From assembly GCF_000090795.2 (NCBI RefSeq), contig NW_003546321.1, forward strand, positions 271,775-291,985: a DNA stretch of 20,211 nucleotides, written 5' to 3'. The position numbers and the translations under genes were made by a program. The notes below the pieces were generated by a model. It was not told where the DNA came from, made no database searches, and saw only the letters and a list, made by a program, of their open reading frames with translations. Source of the stretch: Amphimedon queenslandica (taxonomy: Eukaryota; Porifera; Demospongiae; Haplosclerida; Niphatidae). Shown here piece by piece: positions 1-7,703 of the stretch; position 1 is the first letter of the stretch; every line of letters starts with the position of its first letter.

Positions 1-3
1 TTT

Positions 4-480
4 TCATTTGAGAGGATTATTTCTGTTTGTGAAGGCAGGTGTGGTAAGACATTTACATATGGCATCTATTTTAGTAGGCACATTCATAGAAGGCCCATGA
101 ATGCCACGTTGTTTACCAACAGGAAGGCTCACCAGCTTCATGAAGGGAATACGCAAACAAAGAAGACGCACCTCCAGAGCATTTAATTTATCCAGCTCTG
201 GTGGTACATCATCCAGTTTTAAACCATTCCCAACTGATTGAGCTTACATTTTATTACGTTTCAAGGAAGAGTCACATGTTTTACTAATATATTCATTACC
301 ATCATTACTACAGTAAGAAGAACACAATGCGTTGTCTAGTAAAGCTTCATTGCAATTGGTATATTTGGATTTTTTACCGGGGACTACATTACTACGGTAA
401 AGTAGTCTGTTGCAACAAATACAGACAAATTGTGCCCCTACTTTTATTTTTGCCAAAAACTTAGTTGCCTTTTCTACGGT
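4..480 (-). pseudogene. Helitron DUF6570-like module (family 1), reading off the left edge
   Basis: Seen: residues such as VCICCNRLLYRSNVV, then C..C and ISKTCDSSLKRNKM, then after a TAA at 244-246 the same frame goes on with VGNGLKLDDVPPELDKL, RIPFMKLVSLPVGKQRGIHG and MNVPTKIDAICK before a stop at 4-6. The pattern of a CxC/CC-R-L-Y zinc-like start, 'IPPEL..L...E..L....+PFMK...LP.G.Q..I.GP..NVP' is what I know from Helitron-encoded replicase proteins just ahead of the Rep domain (DUF6570-like). The TAA sits where the family has a coding residue, so the copy is nonfunctional as it stands. The Rep and helicase parts would lie beyond the window's left edge. Sequence differs clearly from the DUF6570-like module at 17046-17790, so two Helitron families are present. 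Confidence 0.75.
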
Positions 481-884
481 TGAAGAAAGACGACTTAATT
501 TATGGCATTCTTGATCTTTGTGACGCCTTACTTATTTTTCGTAACTTGTTTCTGCAAATAATCGACGCCTTGACTTACATGCACGGTCATTTTGTCTACG
601 TGTTGCTGTTTGTTTGTTGTTTTCTAATTTTTGACAATTAGAAGCAGAATCTCCTTTCTCTCAACAGAGAAGCTTCTTCACTCTCAAAAGCAACTCTCTT
701 TTTTTCGCTTTTTAAATTTAAGCTTCTTTTTAATGCTTGCTCTTCTGTTTCAAGAGCTTTTTTATTTGTTTTGCACCTTAGATTTCTGGTTTGTCTTTCT
801 AATGCCTGTTCAGCTGTTTCTTTAATTTTTTCTGTATTTTTGCTAATCTATCCGCTTCTGAATAAAGTTGTTATTCTTCAGTAG
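481..884 (-). pseudogene. Basic Lys/Arg-rich linker of the same Helitron protein
   Basis: Between the zinc ribbon and the DUF6570-like module the minus strand can be read in short frame-shifted pieces that are rich in Lys, Arg, Gln and Asn (for example TRRQNDRACKSRRR and LFAETSYEK, then a stop near 530). Helitron N-terminal regions commonly have such charged, repeat-like linkers. Several stops and frame changes show decay. No catalytic motif is expected or visible. The assignment depends mostly on position between two recognisable modules. Confidence 0.5.
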
Positions 885-1198
885 TCAACAGTGCTCTTCT
901 TGAAGCATTTCTTTCTTTATTCTGTTTCCTTTTGTTGATACTTTTTGTTCTACATGCACAGTTGTCTTCTCTGTCACTGTTTTAGCACTGTTAATGAAAG
1001 CACAAGAACCCTTGCCCTTAGCAAAGATATAGCAACAATGGCTACAAACTATTTTCCGAATACGCACTAACATAAGACACTTTTGGCAACTTTTAGTTGG
1101 CCCTGGGTTTGTCTCTATATCTCCACAAAGGAGATTGAGATTTAACAAAGGAAGAAATCAAAGCAGCATAAACGAAACACAACAAAACTTGAAGTCAT
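885..1198 (-). pseudogene. Helitron protein N-terminus: 2A-like motif plus zinc ribbon
   Basis: Seen: a frame open from 1157 down to 885 carries a short hydrophobic stretch, then GDIETNPGP (core DIETNPGP at 1098-1121), then CxxC and CxxC pairs (QKC.. and SHC..) within about 30 residues, then a Lys/Thr-rich tail. DxExNPGP is the consensus of 2A ribosome-skipping peptides, where the ribosome fails to join the last Gly-Pro bond and continues. An in-frame TGA lies at 1158-1160. The only nearby ATG (1196-1198) opens a different frame coding 18 mostly hydrophobic residues and overlapping the 2A frame, so one small indel separates leader from 2A. The downstream modules on the same strand are Helitron-type, so I read this as that protein's N-terminus. 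2A sequences are well known in non-LTR retrotransposon proteins; here no endonuclease follows. The copy is broken. Confidence 0.7.
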
Positions 1199-1359
1199 GC
1201 CTACAATTAGACAGGGTAAAGTGTTTTGCATGAAATGCATTCATAGAAGCCTAAGTAAACACAGAATAATAATAATACAGGGAAATACAAAAACCATCAC
1301 AATTAAAAGATAAATTTTATTCATGGTATTGTGTTTCACCTGTATTATTCCTTTCAAAG

Positions 1360-1472
1360 AAACCCCATACCTGTTGCTCTTGAATGATCCTATACATGCA
1401 CGCCAGGCTTCTATGCTGATCATGATATATTTTCTGATGAAGACCAAACTAACTGCACAGAGGCTGTGGCAG
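1360..1472 (+). pseudogene. EGF-like exon with one in-frame stop (possible host gene)
   Basis: Seen: a pyrimidine-rich acceptor (..ttcctttcaaag) ends at 1359 and a donor GCAG/GTAACT begins at 1473. In the frame with one leading base the segment reads NPIPVALE, a TGA at 1385-1387, then SYTCTPGFYADHDIFSD and EDQTNCTEAVA. 'SYTC.PGFY' is typical of the second half of an EGF-type module, where Gly commonly precedes SYTC; TGA would be one base change from GGA. One other frame through this segment is open (TPYLLLLND..) but does not look like a known domain. So this is either a decayed host exon, a sequencing difference, or chance. No linked exon in a matching phase was found. Confidence 0.33.
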
Positions 1473-1890
1473 GTAACTTGAATTGTTTGATTACTGTCTG
1501 ATTACAAAAATAATGATTCCTAATCATATTGCGAGAAAGCCTTACTGAAAAGGAGACAAGAAAAAGATGAAAACTGAACCAGCAAGAAATTGAGGCTCAG
1601 TAAAATATCCAATAAACACAATGTCAAAAATGGTAATAAAGACTAACTCACTGGGCAGACTTATTATTTTATTATAATAATATTGGTAGCCTGACCAGGC
1701 AAAAACTTCAGTTATCTTTATTTCCTGAAATAATTCATAATATTAAAAGCATAATCGGAAAGCCTTACTAAAACTCAAGGAATGAAGCTCAGTAAATAAT
1801 AACATGAAGGAGGAGCATGGAGATGTACCTTTCTTCTCCATGGAGAAATACATGTAATATCAAGAATATTTACAAAACTTGTAGTACAAG
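1473..1890. other. AT-rich stretch with short direct repeats
   Basis: No coding segment supported. A motif GAAAGCCTTACT followed within 30-60 bases by GCTCAGTAAA occurs twice, near 1536-1606 and 1757-1796, on the same strand, suggesting an old local duplication of about 220 bases. The rest is AT-rich. If the exon-like segments on either side belong to one gene, this is intron. Confidence 0.35.
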
Positions 1891-2233
1891 AACATAAAAA
1901 ATTTAAAAAAAACAAGATTAAGTAGGATTCTTGAGCAAATTTGTAAAAAAGTAATGGAAACAAGGACAGGCAGGATTCCAAACAACGAAAGAAAACACAA
2001 TATGAAAATCCTACGCGTGACGCAAATTCTACTCTACATTGTACTTTCAATGCGATTATGTAAAAATTACAGGTCACCTTGCAAAGTAGTGTAGAATTTG
2101 CGTCACGAGTAGGATTTACATTTTGTATTTTCTTTGGTCGTTTGAAATACTGCCTGTCCTTGTTTCCATTACTTTTTTACGAATGTGCTCTAGAATCCTA
2201 CATAATCTTGTTTTTTTTCAAATTTTTTATGTT
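1891..2233. mobile_element. Palindromic foldback element (MITE-like)
   Basis: Seen: the stretch 1891-2037 is matched, in reverse complement, by 2084-2233, with about 46 bases between. Shared blocks include AACATAAAAAATTT at the outer ends, GTAAAAAAGTAATGGAAACA, AGGACAGGCAG, and GTGACGCAAATTCTAC at the inner ends. By eye the arms agree at well over four fifths of positions with a few small indels. There is no coding capacity that is not simply the palindrome read through. Long near-perfect arms with a short loop are typical of foldback or MITE-class non-autonomous elements. No convincing target-site duplication was seen. It would form a very stable hairpin as RNA or single-stranded DNA. Confidence 0.85.
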
Positions 2234-2353
2234 TTAGTTTGAGTTGATTTTTTTATGATTTATAATATTTTTTCAGTTGCCATTGTGATATCAGTCGATT
2301 TTACCCTAACAATAATTTTCTTTATTATCATTATTCTTGTCATGACTTTACAG

Positions 2354-2524
2354 AATTTACGAGAGTTAGCAGTCAATAGATATGCTGAAGGACTATCTGT
2401 TACACTGATGACAAGTGAAAATAATATTAGTTTTGACATGAGTTCTTGTTCAAGAAGCAGTGAGAGCACCCATCTTCCCGAGCAATCCTGTAGCTATTCC
2501 TGTTGTCATGTTCATAATTATTAG
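2354..2524 (+). CDS. Exon-like segment, possible terminal exon of an unidentified gene
   Basis: Seen: a pyrimidine-rich tract and acceptor (..cttgtcatgactttacag) ends at 2353. From there 56 codons run open to TAG at 2522-2524, giving a hydrophilic, Ser/Cys-rich peptide (starts NLRELAVNRYAEGL, ends CSYSCCHVHNY). A canonical AATAAA follows 41 bases after the stop. Upstream in the same frame is a strongly hydrophobic run (TIIFFIIIILVM) that is either AT-rich intron or a membrane segment; if it is coding, this would be the cytoplasmic tail of a membrane protein. Joining directly to the exon-like segment at 1360-1472 gives a stop within ten codons, so an intervening exon would be needed. No family recognised. 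Confidence 0.35.
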   Translation, partial: NLRELAVNRYAEGLSVTLMTSENNISFDMSSCSRSSESTHLPEQSCSYSCCHVHNY

Positions 2525-3030
2525 ATTGCATTATTATAACATTGATGAATTGTTTTTGTTTTTTAATAAAAAAATTCGTCACACATGATATAACAATAGT
2601 ATGTAAGATTAATACCTTTCCTTAGCTGGAAACCTCCACTAAGTATTGCAACTGAATCCAAGCAAAGCTAGCCTAGCTAGGTAAAAAAATTAATTTCTTT
2701 TCCCAGTTCTGAGCTCTGAGCATGCGCGACCACACCCAAATATTGGACCACATGTTTCTTTAATTAACAAAATGGCGGCAAGAGGCAAGTTTTGACTGAC
2801 CCAACACTCATAGTATCCCGTCTTTCTTTTTGGAGAATGATCTGATGGGATATGGACCTGCACATAAACTGTTGGAATAGAATGATGTAAGAATTATCCT
2901 TCTAACACCAACCAGTATTGAGATACACACGGAAACTTGATTGACAGGAGATGAAGACAATAAATGGACTGAACAAAACTGTGAACTTGCCGATTTTCCA
3001 GCTTCAGGGTAGACAAGGTTTAAAGCCACG
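2525..3030. other. Gene-poor stretch with promoter-type motifs
   Basis: No supported gene. At 2720-2727 there is GCATGCGC, the core of an NRF1-type site, and at about 2769-2778 AAAATGGCGGC, the core of a YY1-type site, both CpG-bearing in otherwise AT-rich DNA. The ATG of the second motif (2772) opens only seven codons before TGA, but a splice donor could follow. These motif pairs are common in animal housekeeping promoters; the assignment here is inference. Confidence 0.25.
2565..2570 (+). terminator. Polyadenylation signal AATAAA
   Basis: A canonical AATAAA lies 41 bases downstream of the stop of the exon-like segment ending at 2524, in a T-rich context. Position relative to a stop codon makes it plausible, but AATAAA is frequent by chance in AT-rich DNA. 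Confidence 0.3.
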
Positions 3031-3141
3031 CTAGTGGTACCATTGGAGTCCTCTGGTCAAGATAAGGTCCTCTAAGAAGTCTTGTAAGCATAGGAGCTCA
3101 TTTTCCCTGTATAGCAAGTCTGCAAAAGTAGCGCCAGCCAT
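3031..3141 (-). CDS. 36-residue ORF of unknown function
   Basis: Seen: ATG at 3139-3141 preceded by AATAAA-like AT-rich sequence, 36 codons, TAG at 3031-3033. The peptide is well balanced and leucine-rich (MAGATFADLLYRENELL, then CLQDFLEDLIL), with an amphipathic helix-like pattern and more GC than its surroundings. No domain is recognised. It may be a first exon, a small peptide gene, or chance. Upstream lies the start of a Helitron fragment on the other strand. Confidence 0.25.
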   Translation of the reverse strand: MAGATFADLLYRENELLCLQDFLEDLILTRGLQWYH

Positions 3142-3239
3142 TTTATTTTGGGGTGAATCCTACTTAGTAACGTTACCGCATTACTAATAAGCAATAATTA
3201 TAATGTTCTTAAAATGACACGAACAATGAGTGTCTGTCT

Positions 3240-3930
3240 TGTATAGGATGAAGTCAGCAGCTGTGACAACATGTACAGCAGGCTTTGGGAAATTTGACAA
3301 AAGTTACGTTTAGCTAAAGAAGTAGGACTATACGAAGCTAGCAATCTTCTTTTCAGTGAAAGTTTATACATAAAATAAGTAACCGTACAGTATGTTAATG
3401 TGTACATGCCTCATAAAAGGAGCCGAAAAATCAGAAACTATTCATTATTAATCAAAATGGATCAATCTTCACAAGATACTTTTAATCCTAGCGTAATTGA
3501 AGATTTTCATCCAACAAGACCAAATAATACAGATGTATCTCTTTACGAATTTGTTGCTAATTACAAATTTGATAAAATGGGAGAAAATGGAGAAAGAAAA
3601 TACACACTACGATCAAAACCAGTTCTTCCAAATCATAAAAAATTAATCCTATGCAAGAAGCGGAAAGAGATGATTTTTATTGCTCGCTAATATTTTTACT
3701 TGTGTTGTTTAAGAGATGAGAGCACACTCGTAATGGAAAGATAAACAATGGAAGAAGCTTTTAGGCATTACGGTGAAGCATCTATATGTGGCATTGAGAA
3801 TCATTTCAACGAACTGCAGAAACTATTAGAAGCTGAACGTAATTGAATGAAATTGTTTATGCAAGAAATAAAGGTGGTTTCACAGAAGAAGAGTTTCGTG
3901 ATAACAAAAAAGATGATGAGCCTTAATTAT
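3240..3930 (+). pseudogene. Helitron family 2, linker between Rep and helicase (plus copy)
   Basis: Seen: the DNA from about 3240 to about 3795 is similar, in opposite orientation, to 15860-15280. Translation gives YTKLAIFFS-like pieces, then CLIKGAEKS in one frame and, in another, VSLYEFVANYKFDKMGENGERKY and RSKPVLPNHKK, then shifted pieces (ESTLVME, EEAFRHYGEASI). 'SLYEFVANY....GERKY....P.LPNH' is a conserved linker of Helitron Rep-helicases known to me. Several frameshifts and stops break it. The left boundary near 3240 is where similarity to the minus copy ends, so this copy starts as a 5'-truncated fragment. Confidence 0.75.
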
Positions 3931-5400
3931 TGGGTAAAATAATTGAAGCAGTAGCTGATCCTGCTGACATGCATACAAATGTACCTAATTTAACATTACA
4001 AAAAAGAGAGGCAATGCTTAATGTAGATCAAAAAAGAATTTTTGATAAAAGTGAGTCACGTTAGAAGTCGAAAAGAACGTGAAGACTTATTAGAGAATTA
4101 GTCTTCAAGACTACTTAGATTAGATAATATCAAACTACTAAGGTAATATAATGCCTAGTTGATGACATATGGCATCCAAAAAGTGGTGAAATTGTGTCCG
4201 ATTGTATCACCAACAGGTGTAGCCTCATTTAATGTATGTGGACTAACAATACATAGATTATTTCAGCTACCAATACAGCATGCAGGATTGACAGCTGGAT
4301 ATTGGGCTTTGAATAAAGAAACTCAGAAAAGGATAAAAATGATACTTTAAAATTAAAATAGTGGACGAGGATCTATGGTATCCCATCTAGCATACTTACA
4401 CATGCGCTTACGAGATATATCTGGAACTGATGTATGGTTTGGATCCAAAAATATTTAATTTGTATGTGACCTCTTACAATTGCCAGTAGTTTTACTAGTT
4501 AACAAACTAGTGAAAACTAGACTTTGAACAACAAATGCAGTTAACATATCAAAAGAAACAGTAGAATATGATGAACTAAGAATCAATAAGCAACAAAAAG
4601 GAGACGAAACATTTTTTAAGGTGCTTGATTTGGTTAGGCATGGCTGCCTGACTGATGAAACTATTGATATATTTAAGAGTCGCGCATTTAAGGTTTCAAT
4701 GCAAGAAAAATATAAGGAATTGGAAAGTGAAGGAACAAATCCTGAAATTTGCCTATTTCTATAGGTAGACGCCTGCCAAAAAATCTATGGATTAATGTTA
4801 GAAAGTCTAGAAACTGAGAAAAAAAATTAGCATGTGTTGATGTTGTTAATGAAAATGTTAGCACAGCAAAATTTGACTAAAAACAAGAAAAAAAATTAGA
4901 TAAACTTAAACATCAACCAAACAAAACAGCTGGTTTAGAAGCTGTATTGTCTTTAGCAGTAGGCTGTAGAGTAATGCTAAGACACAATATTGATGTGACT
5001 GCAGAATAAGTAAATGGTGCCACCAGTACAGTAATGGGTATTTATGCTACACATATATCAGTTAAATTTGATCATACTAATGTACCTTGTGACATAGAAA
5101 GGGTTACAATTCGATTTATGCTATCTAAGAATTTGTATATACATAGGAAACAGTTGCCCCTTATACTTTGTTATGCTACTACTATACTTAAATGTTAGGG
5201 CCTCTCACTAGATACAGCCATTATTGACTTATCAACTGATATTTTCGGGGATGGTAGGCATATGTTGCTTTGTGCCGTGTACGTACATTAATAGATTACA
5301 TTTATTATCCTTTTATCCTCTCTGTTAAAGTTAGTAATCCGTGCATTAATGAAATCAATCGGTTCAGAAGTAAATTTCAAAATCATTTGCCACAAATCAA
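3931..5400 (+). pseudogene. Helitron Pif1-like helicase domain, degenerate
   Basis: Seen, in order and in changing frames: LTLQKREAMLNVDQKRIFDK; SPTGVASFNVCGLTIHRLFQLP at about 4209-4275; IVDE (Walker B, GAC GAG at 4364-4369) followed at once by a frame change into SMVSHLAYLHMRL; VWFGSKNI, stop, FVCDLLQLPVV; YDELRINKQQKGDETF; AVGCRVMLRHNIDV; VNGATSTVMG; LPLILCYATTILKC, TAG at 5196-5198, GLSLDTAIIDLS. These match SF1 Pif1/Helitron helicase motifs. The GxxGTGKS Walker A region is absent: only about 160 bases of unreadable sequence separate the first two blocks, where the family has 60 or more residues. In the last motif (usually TIHKCQG) His is Leu and Gln is a stop. Not functional. Confidence 0.85.
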
Positions 5401-5940
5401 GAAAAGTAAAGAAAAAAGAGAAAGATTCTAGTGACTTGCGTAATTCACTTTGTAGTATGAATGTAAAGGTGTCTGAAAGTCACGTACACAGTGCTAGTAA
5501 CAGGACTGTTAGTAGCAATAAACGTAAGAGTACTGATTTACAAAAGTCTAATTGCCCTAGGAAGAGTAAAATGTGATCATAATGCTTTATATCAGCTTTG
5601 CTCTATCAAAAGAAAAGTTTTGGTAGATAGTTTACTGACAATAGTGCTTTGGTATTGCCTCGCCAAAAAACATATGAATTGTTTCAATTAATTTATAAGA
5701 CAAAAACACCAAATTTCACGTCAAAGACGATGATAGTGTTTGTAGTCTCATTGTATCTATAAAACTCCCAAACATTAAAAGTAAAGCAAAAGATGAGAAA
5801 ACCAAGTGTGTTGTAAAAATGACCATTGTAGTTGTAGTCTGATTGTATCTATAAAATTGTCAAGCATTAAATTAATGAGAAGTAATCCACAAAAGATGAT
5901 GTCATCTTTACTTATGAAGAGCCTCCCAACCCCAATATTG
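5400..5940 (+). pseudogene. Helitron linker between helicase and OTU-like domain
   Basis: After the last helicase motif a Lys/Ser-rich stretch (KSRKVKKKEKDSSDL, then SESHVHSASNRTVSSNKRKST) runs open to a stop at 5576 and is followed by shifted pieces. Such low-complexity charged spacers between helicase and C-terminal modules are common in Helitron proteins. It contains a 92-bp direct duplication listed separately. No domain recognised. Confidence 0.5.
5742..5899 (+). repeat. Direct duplication, 92-bp offset
   Basis: GTAGTCTcATTGTATCTATAAAA at 5742 recurs as GTAGTCTgATTGTATCTATAAAA at 5834, each followed by a CAt/cAAgCATTAAA block and, further on, by AAAGATGA. This is a degenerate tandem duplication inside the decayed Helitron linker. 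Confidence 0.6.
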
Positions 5941-6500
5941 TGAGGAGACCATGGGATTATGTTTACTACCCTGGTAATGAAGAATTTCAATAAAGATGGT
6001 GTGAGATTTTAAACCTTAAGTTTGTAACAGCTGCTAGAATTTTACCAGGTAGTCCAACAACACCATTGTCAGATGAGAGTTCTTAATAGTACTCTTAATG
6101 TCCCTGGTGATGGAAACTACTTATTTTATGCACTTTCATATCTCTTTACTTGGTAAATTTCTCAGCATTACAAATTACGTAAAGCAATTGTTAGTAAAAT
6201 GCCAAACTTTGAAGAATTGTTTAATAGTACATTAAGTGCAACAAGACATAAGCATATCTGATTACATAAATTAGTCCAAATTGTATAGAAATTATGTGTG
6301 GGCCACTGACACAGAAATTATTACACTAACAGCAAAATTAGATATATCCACATATTCATATTCACTACCTCCTGCTTTTGTTGGCAGGGCTAGATATGAA
6401 ACCCAAACTGTATATGGCATTCCTTTGTGACACTAATACACTTGCTTTGTACTTGCAGCATGTTGGTACTAATCATATCTAAGCAGTTAAGTCTATTAAT
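5940..6500 (+). pseudogene. OTU cysteine protease-like domain of the Helitron, catalytically dead
   Basis: Seen: WDYVYYPGNEEFQ, stop, RWCEILNLKFVTAARI and LPGSPTTPLSDE, then after breaks LNVPGDGNYLFYALSYLFT, SQHYKLRKAIVSKM, TEIITLTAKLDISTYSYSL and finally YLQHVGTNHI before TAA at 6480-6482. OTU deubiquitinase-like domains have DGNCLF..L with the nucleophile Cys, and a late Asn-His. Here the Cys codon is TAC (Tyr, 6118-6120), while the Asn-His pair survives (His 6474-6476). OTU modules are known on some animal Helitrons, C-terminal to the helicase, as here. The Cys-to-Tyr change, plus frameshifts between Cys and His, make it inactive. The usual role in the transposon is not settled. Confidence 0.8.
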
Positions 6501-7035
6501 ATTTCTTAAGCATTTATTCTTGATGGAAGTGTGTATTGTTTTTAGGAGGTCCATCATCTTAATGACATTGTTTAATGTGATTTGTACTTCACTGCATGTG
6601 CAATGTAAATGATGTGTGAGTGTGTGTGAAAACCATTGGTGCATATCCACCCAGTATTGCTCAGTACGAAGAGATGTCACTCAATTCAGGAACTCAGATT
6701 AATCAATATAATATACAAGTGAATATTGAGTACTTGTTGCTACAATGGACAGGGAGAGGGTATGAAAGAGGTTTACTAATTATCAAGGTTTAGCACTGAT
6801 TCAAATTTGTGTGCCTATCATTTATGTAGTACAGAGGGTTAGGAAGGGAGCAAGCTATCATTATCAAATCTGCATCTTTTCGTGGCTTTTACTACATGAT
6901 TATTACAAAAAAAGGTGCTTATGGATCTGGGCGCAGCTGAAAAATTTTTAAGGTGAAAAAAAATTTTGAAGGACAAGACAAATTTAGAGAAACATTACAA
7001 TTTGTCATTATACTTACACATGTAGTATCATTCAA
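6500..7035. other. No gene seen; probable 3' flank of the Helitron
   Basis: AT-rich with TG-rich runs near 6590-6630 (tgtgtgagtgtgtgtg). Overlapping frames on both strands in 6390-6680 are shadows of the decayed OTU region and have no domain signal. I could not locate a Helitron 3' end (hairpin followed by CTRR) with confidence. Confidence 0.4.
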
Positions 7036-7250
7036 GCAGTGATTTAGTGCATAATATTAATGCCTAATGCCATCAATGCTGTGCGCATTACATATATGTA
7101 AATGCTTGCCGCTGATATAGCGCATAATGCTGCCTTCAATGCTGTGCACAATTTTAAGTTATTGCTTGCTGGCTGATGTTGTGCATTTGAATGATGCTGC
7201 CATCAATGCTGTGTGCATAATAAATGCGTCCCCACTGATGTTGCGCATCT
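7036..7250 (+). repeat. Degenerate tandem repeat, ~60-67 bp unit
   Basis: The block (T)GCCaTCAATGCTGTGcgCAtaa followed by AaTGCttgcc-nCTGATnTnGCGCATaaTGCT occurs three times (near 7070, 7132 and 7198), with a partial unit ahead (TTTAGTGCATAATATTAATGCC). Units differ by several bases and small indels. Each unit carries two GCGCA/GTGCA-type motifs. No coding reading is supported. Confidence 0.75.
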
Positions 7251-7289
7251 TTTATTGATTATTATTGTAACATATGCATGTTCTCATTA

Positions 7290-7450
7290 ACAAAAAATAT
7301 TCTGGGGCGTAGGTAGGAACAGGGGAAGCGAAAGGCTGAGGGAGCGTGAAGCGCGCCATGATTTTGGCCACACCCACTTTTACGGGGTTAAAACGGCCTT
7401 TTTCTGCATTTTTGTCAATTACGGGTGGGGCGGAGATCATTTCAAGCATA
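7290..7450 (-). other. GC-richer island, possible fragment of a non-autonomous element
   Basis: This stretch is markedly richer in GC than its surroundings and contains GGCCACACCCACTTTTAC. On the minus strand a 60-codon frame is open and Pro/Ala-rich (SAPPVIDKNAEKGRFN, then LPQPFASPVPTYAPEY) but no start or domain is recognisable. Either an old non-autonomous repeat or an exon remnant. Confidence 0.2.
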
Positions 7451-7486
7451 CTGCCATGTTACTGGTACTTCTGATTGCTCCTTAAA

Positions 7487-7702
7487 GCACTGCAAACTGA
7501 TGAAATATTGATCAGGGGGCTAGATAACTTCGTTAGGAGGTTTAGTAGTGATGCAAGAGTCCAGGATTTGAGTAATTTTTTTTCTGAGCCAAGCCATGAG
7601 GGAGGTGATCAAGCCCCTCAGCCTCCCCTTCAAAATACGCCTCTGATATTGTTTGCACATTACAAATTCTTCATGTACACAATGATATTAAGCAGGTCAT
7701 AA
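7487..7702 (+). CDS. Exon-like open segment of unknown function
   Basis: Seen: a possible acceptor (..ttgctccttaaag) ends at 7486; thereafter 71 codons run open to TAA at 7700-7702. The first 55 residues look protein-like: charged and helical (LQTDEILIRGLDNFVRRFSS, then DARVQDLSNFFSEP), then Gly/Pro/Gln-rich (GGDQAPQPPLQNTP), then a hydrophobic end. No family recognised. The GC content and amino-acid balance resemble coding DNA more than the flanks do. It may be a host exon or part of an unknown repeat. Confidence 0.25.
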   Translation, partial: ALQTDEILIRGLDNFVRRFSSDARVQDLSNFFSEPSHEGGDQAPQPPLQNTPLILFAHYKFFMYTMILSRS

Positions 7703-7703
7703 A

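Noticed and set aside
1098-1121. Viral origin for the 2A motif (integrated picorna-like virus)
   Set aside because: Adjacent coding sequence is of Helitron type, with no capsid or polymerase sequence nearby; 2A-like motifs are common in animal mobile elements.
1775-2077. 100-codon minus-strand frame with hydrophobic residues
   Set aside because: It is simply one arm of the palindrome read through; no start context or domain.
2255-2353. Multi-Ile/Phe membrane segment upstream of the terminal exon-like segment
   Set aside because: More simply the T-rich tract of an intron; kept only as an alternative in the exon entry.
2808-3029. 73-codon minus-strand open frame
   Set aside because: No ATG at its upstream end, which follows directly on the 36-residue ORF in a different frame; Ser-rich and without domain signal.
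6390-6680. 96-codon minus-strand and 61-codon plus-strand frames over the same bases
   Set aside because: Shadows around the end of the decayed OTU-like region; no recognisable domain and mutual overlap.
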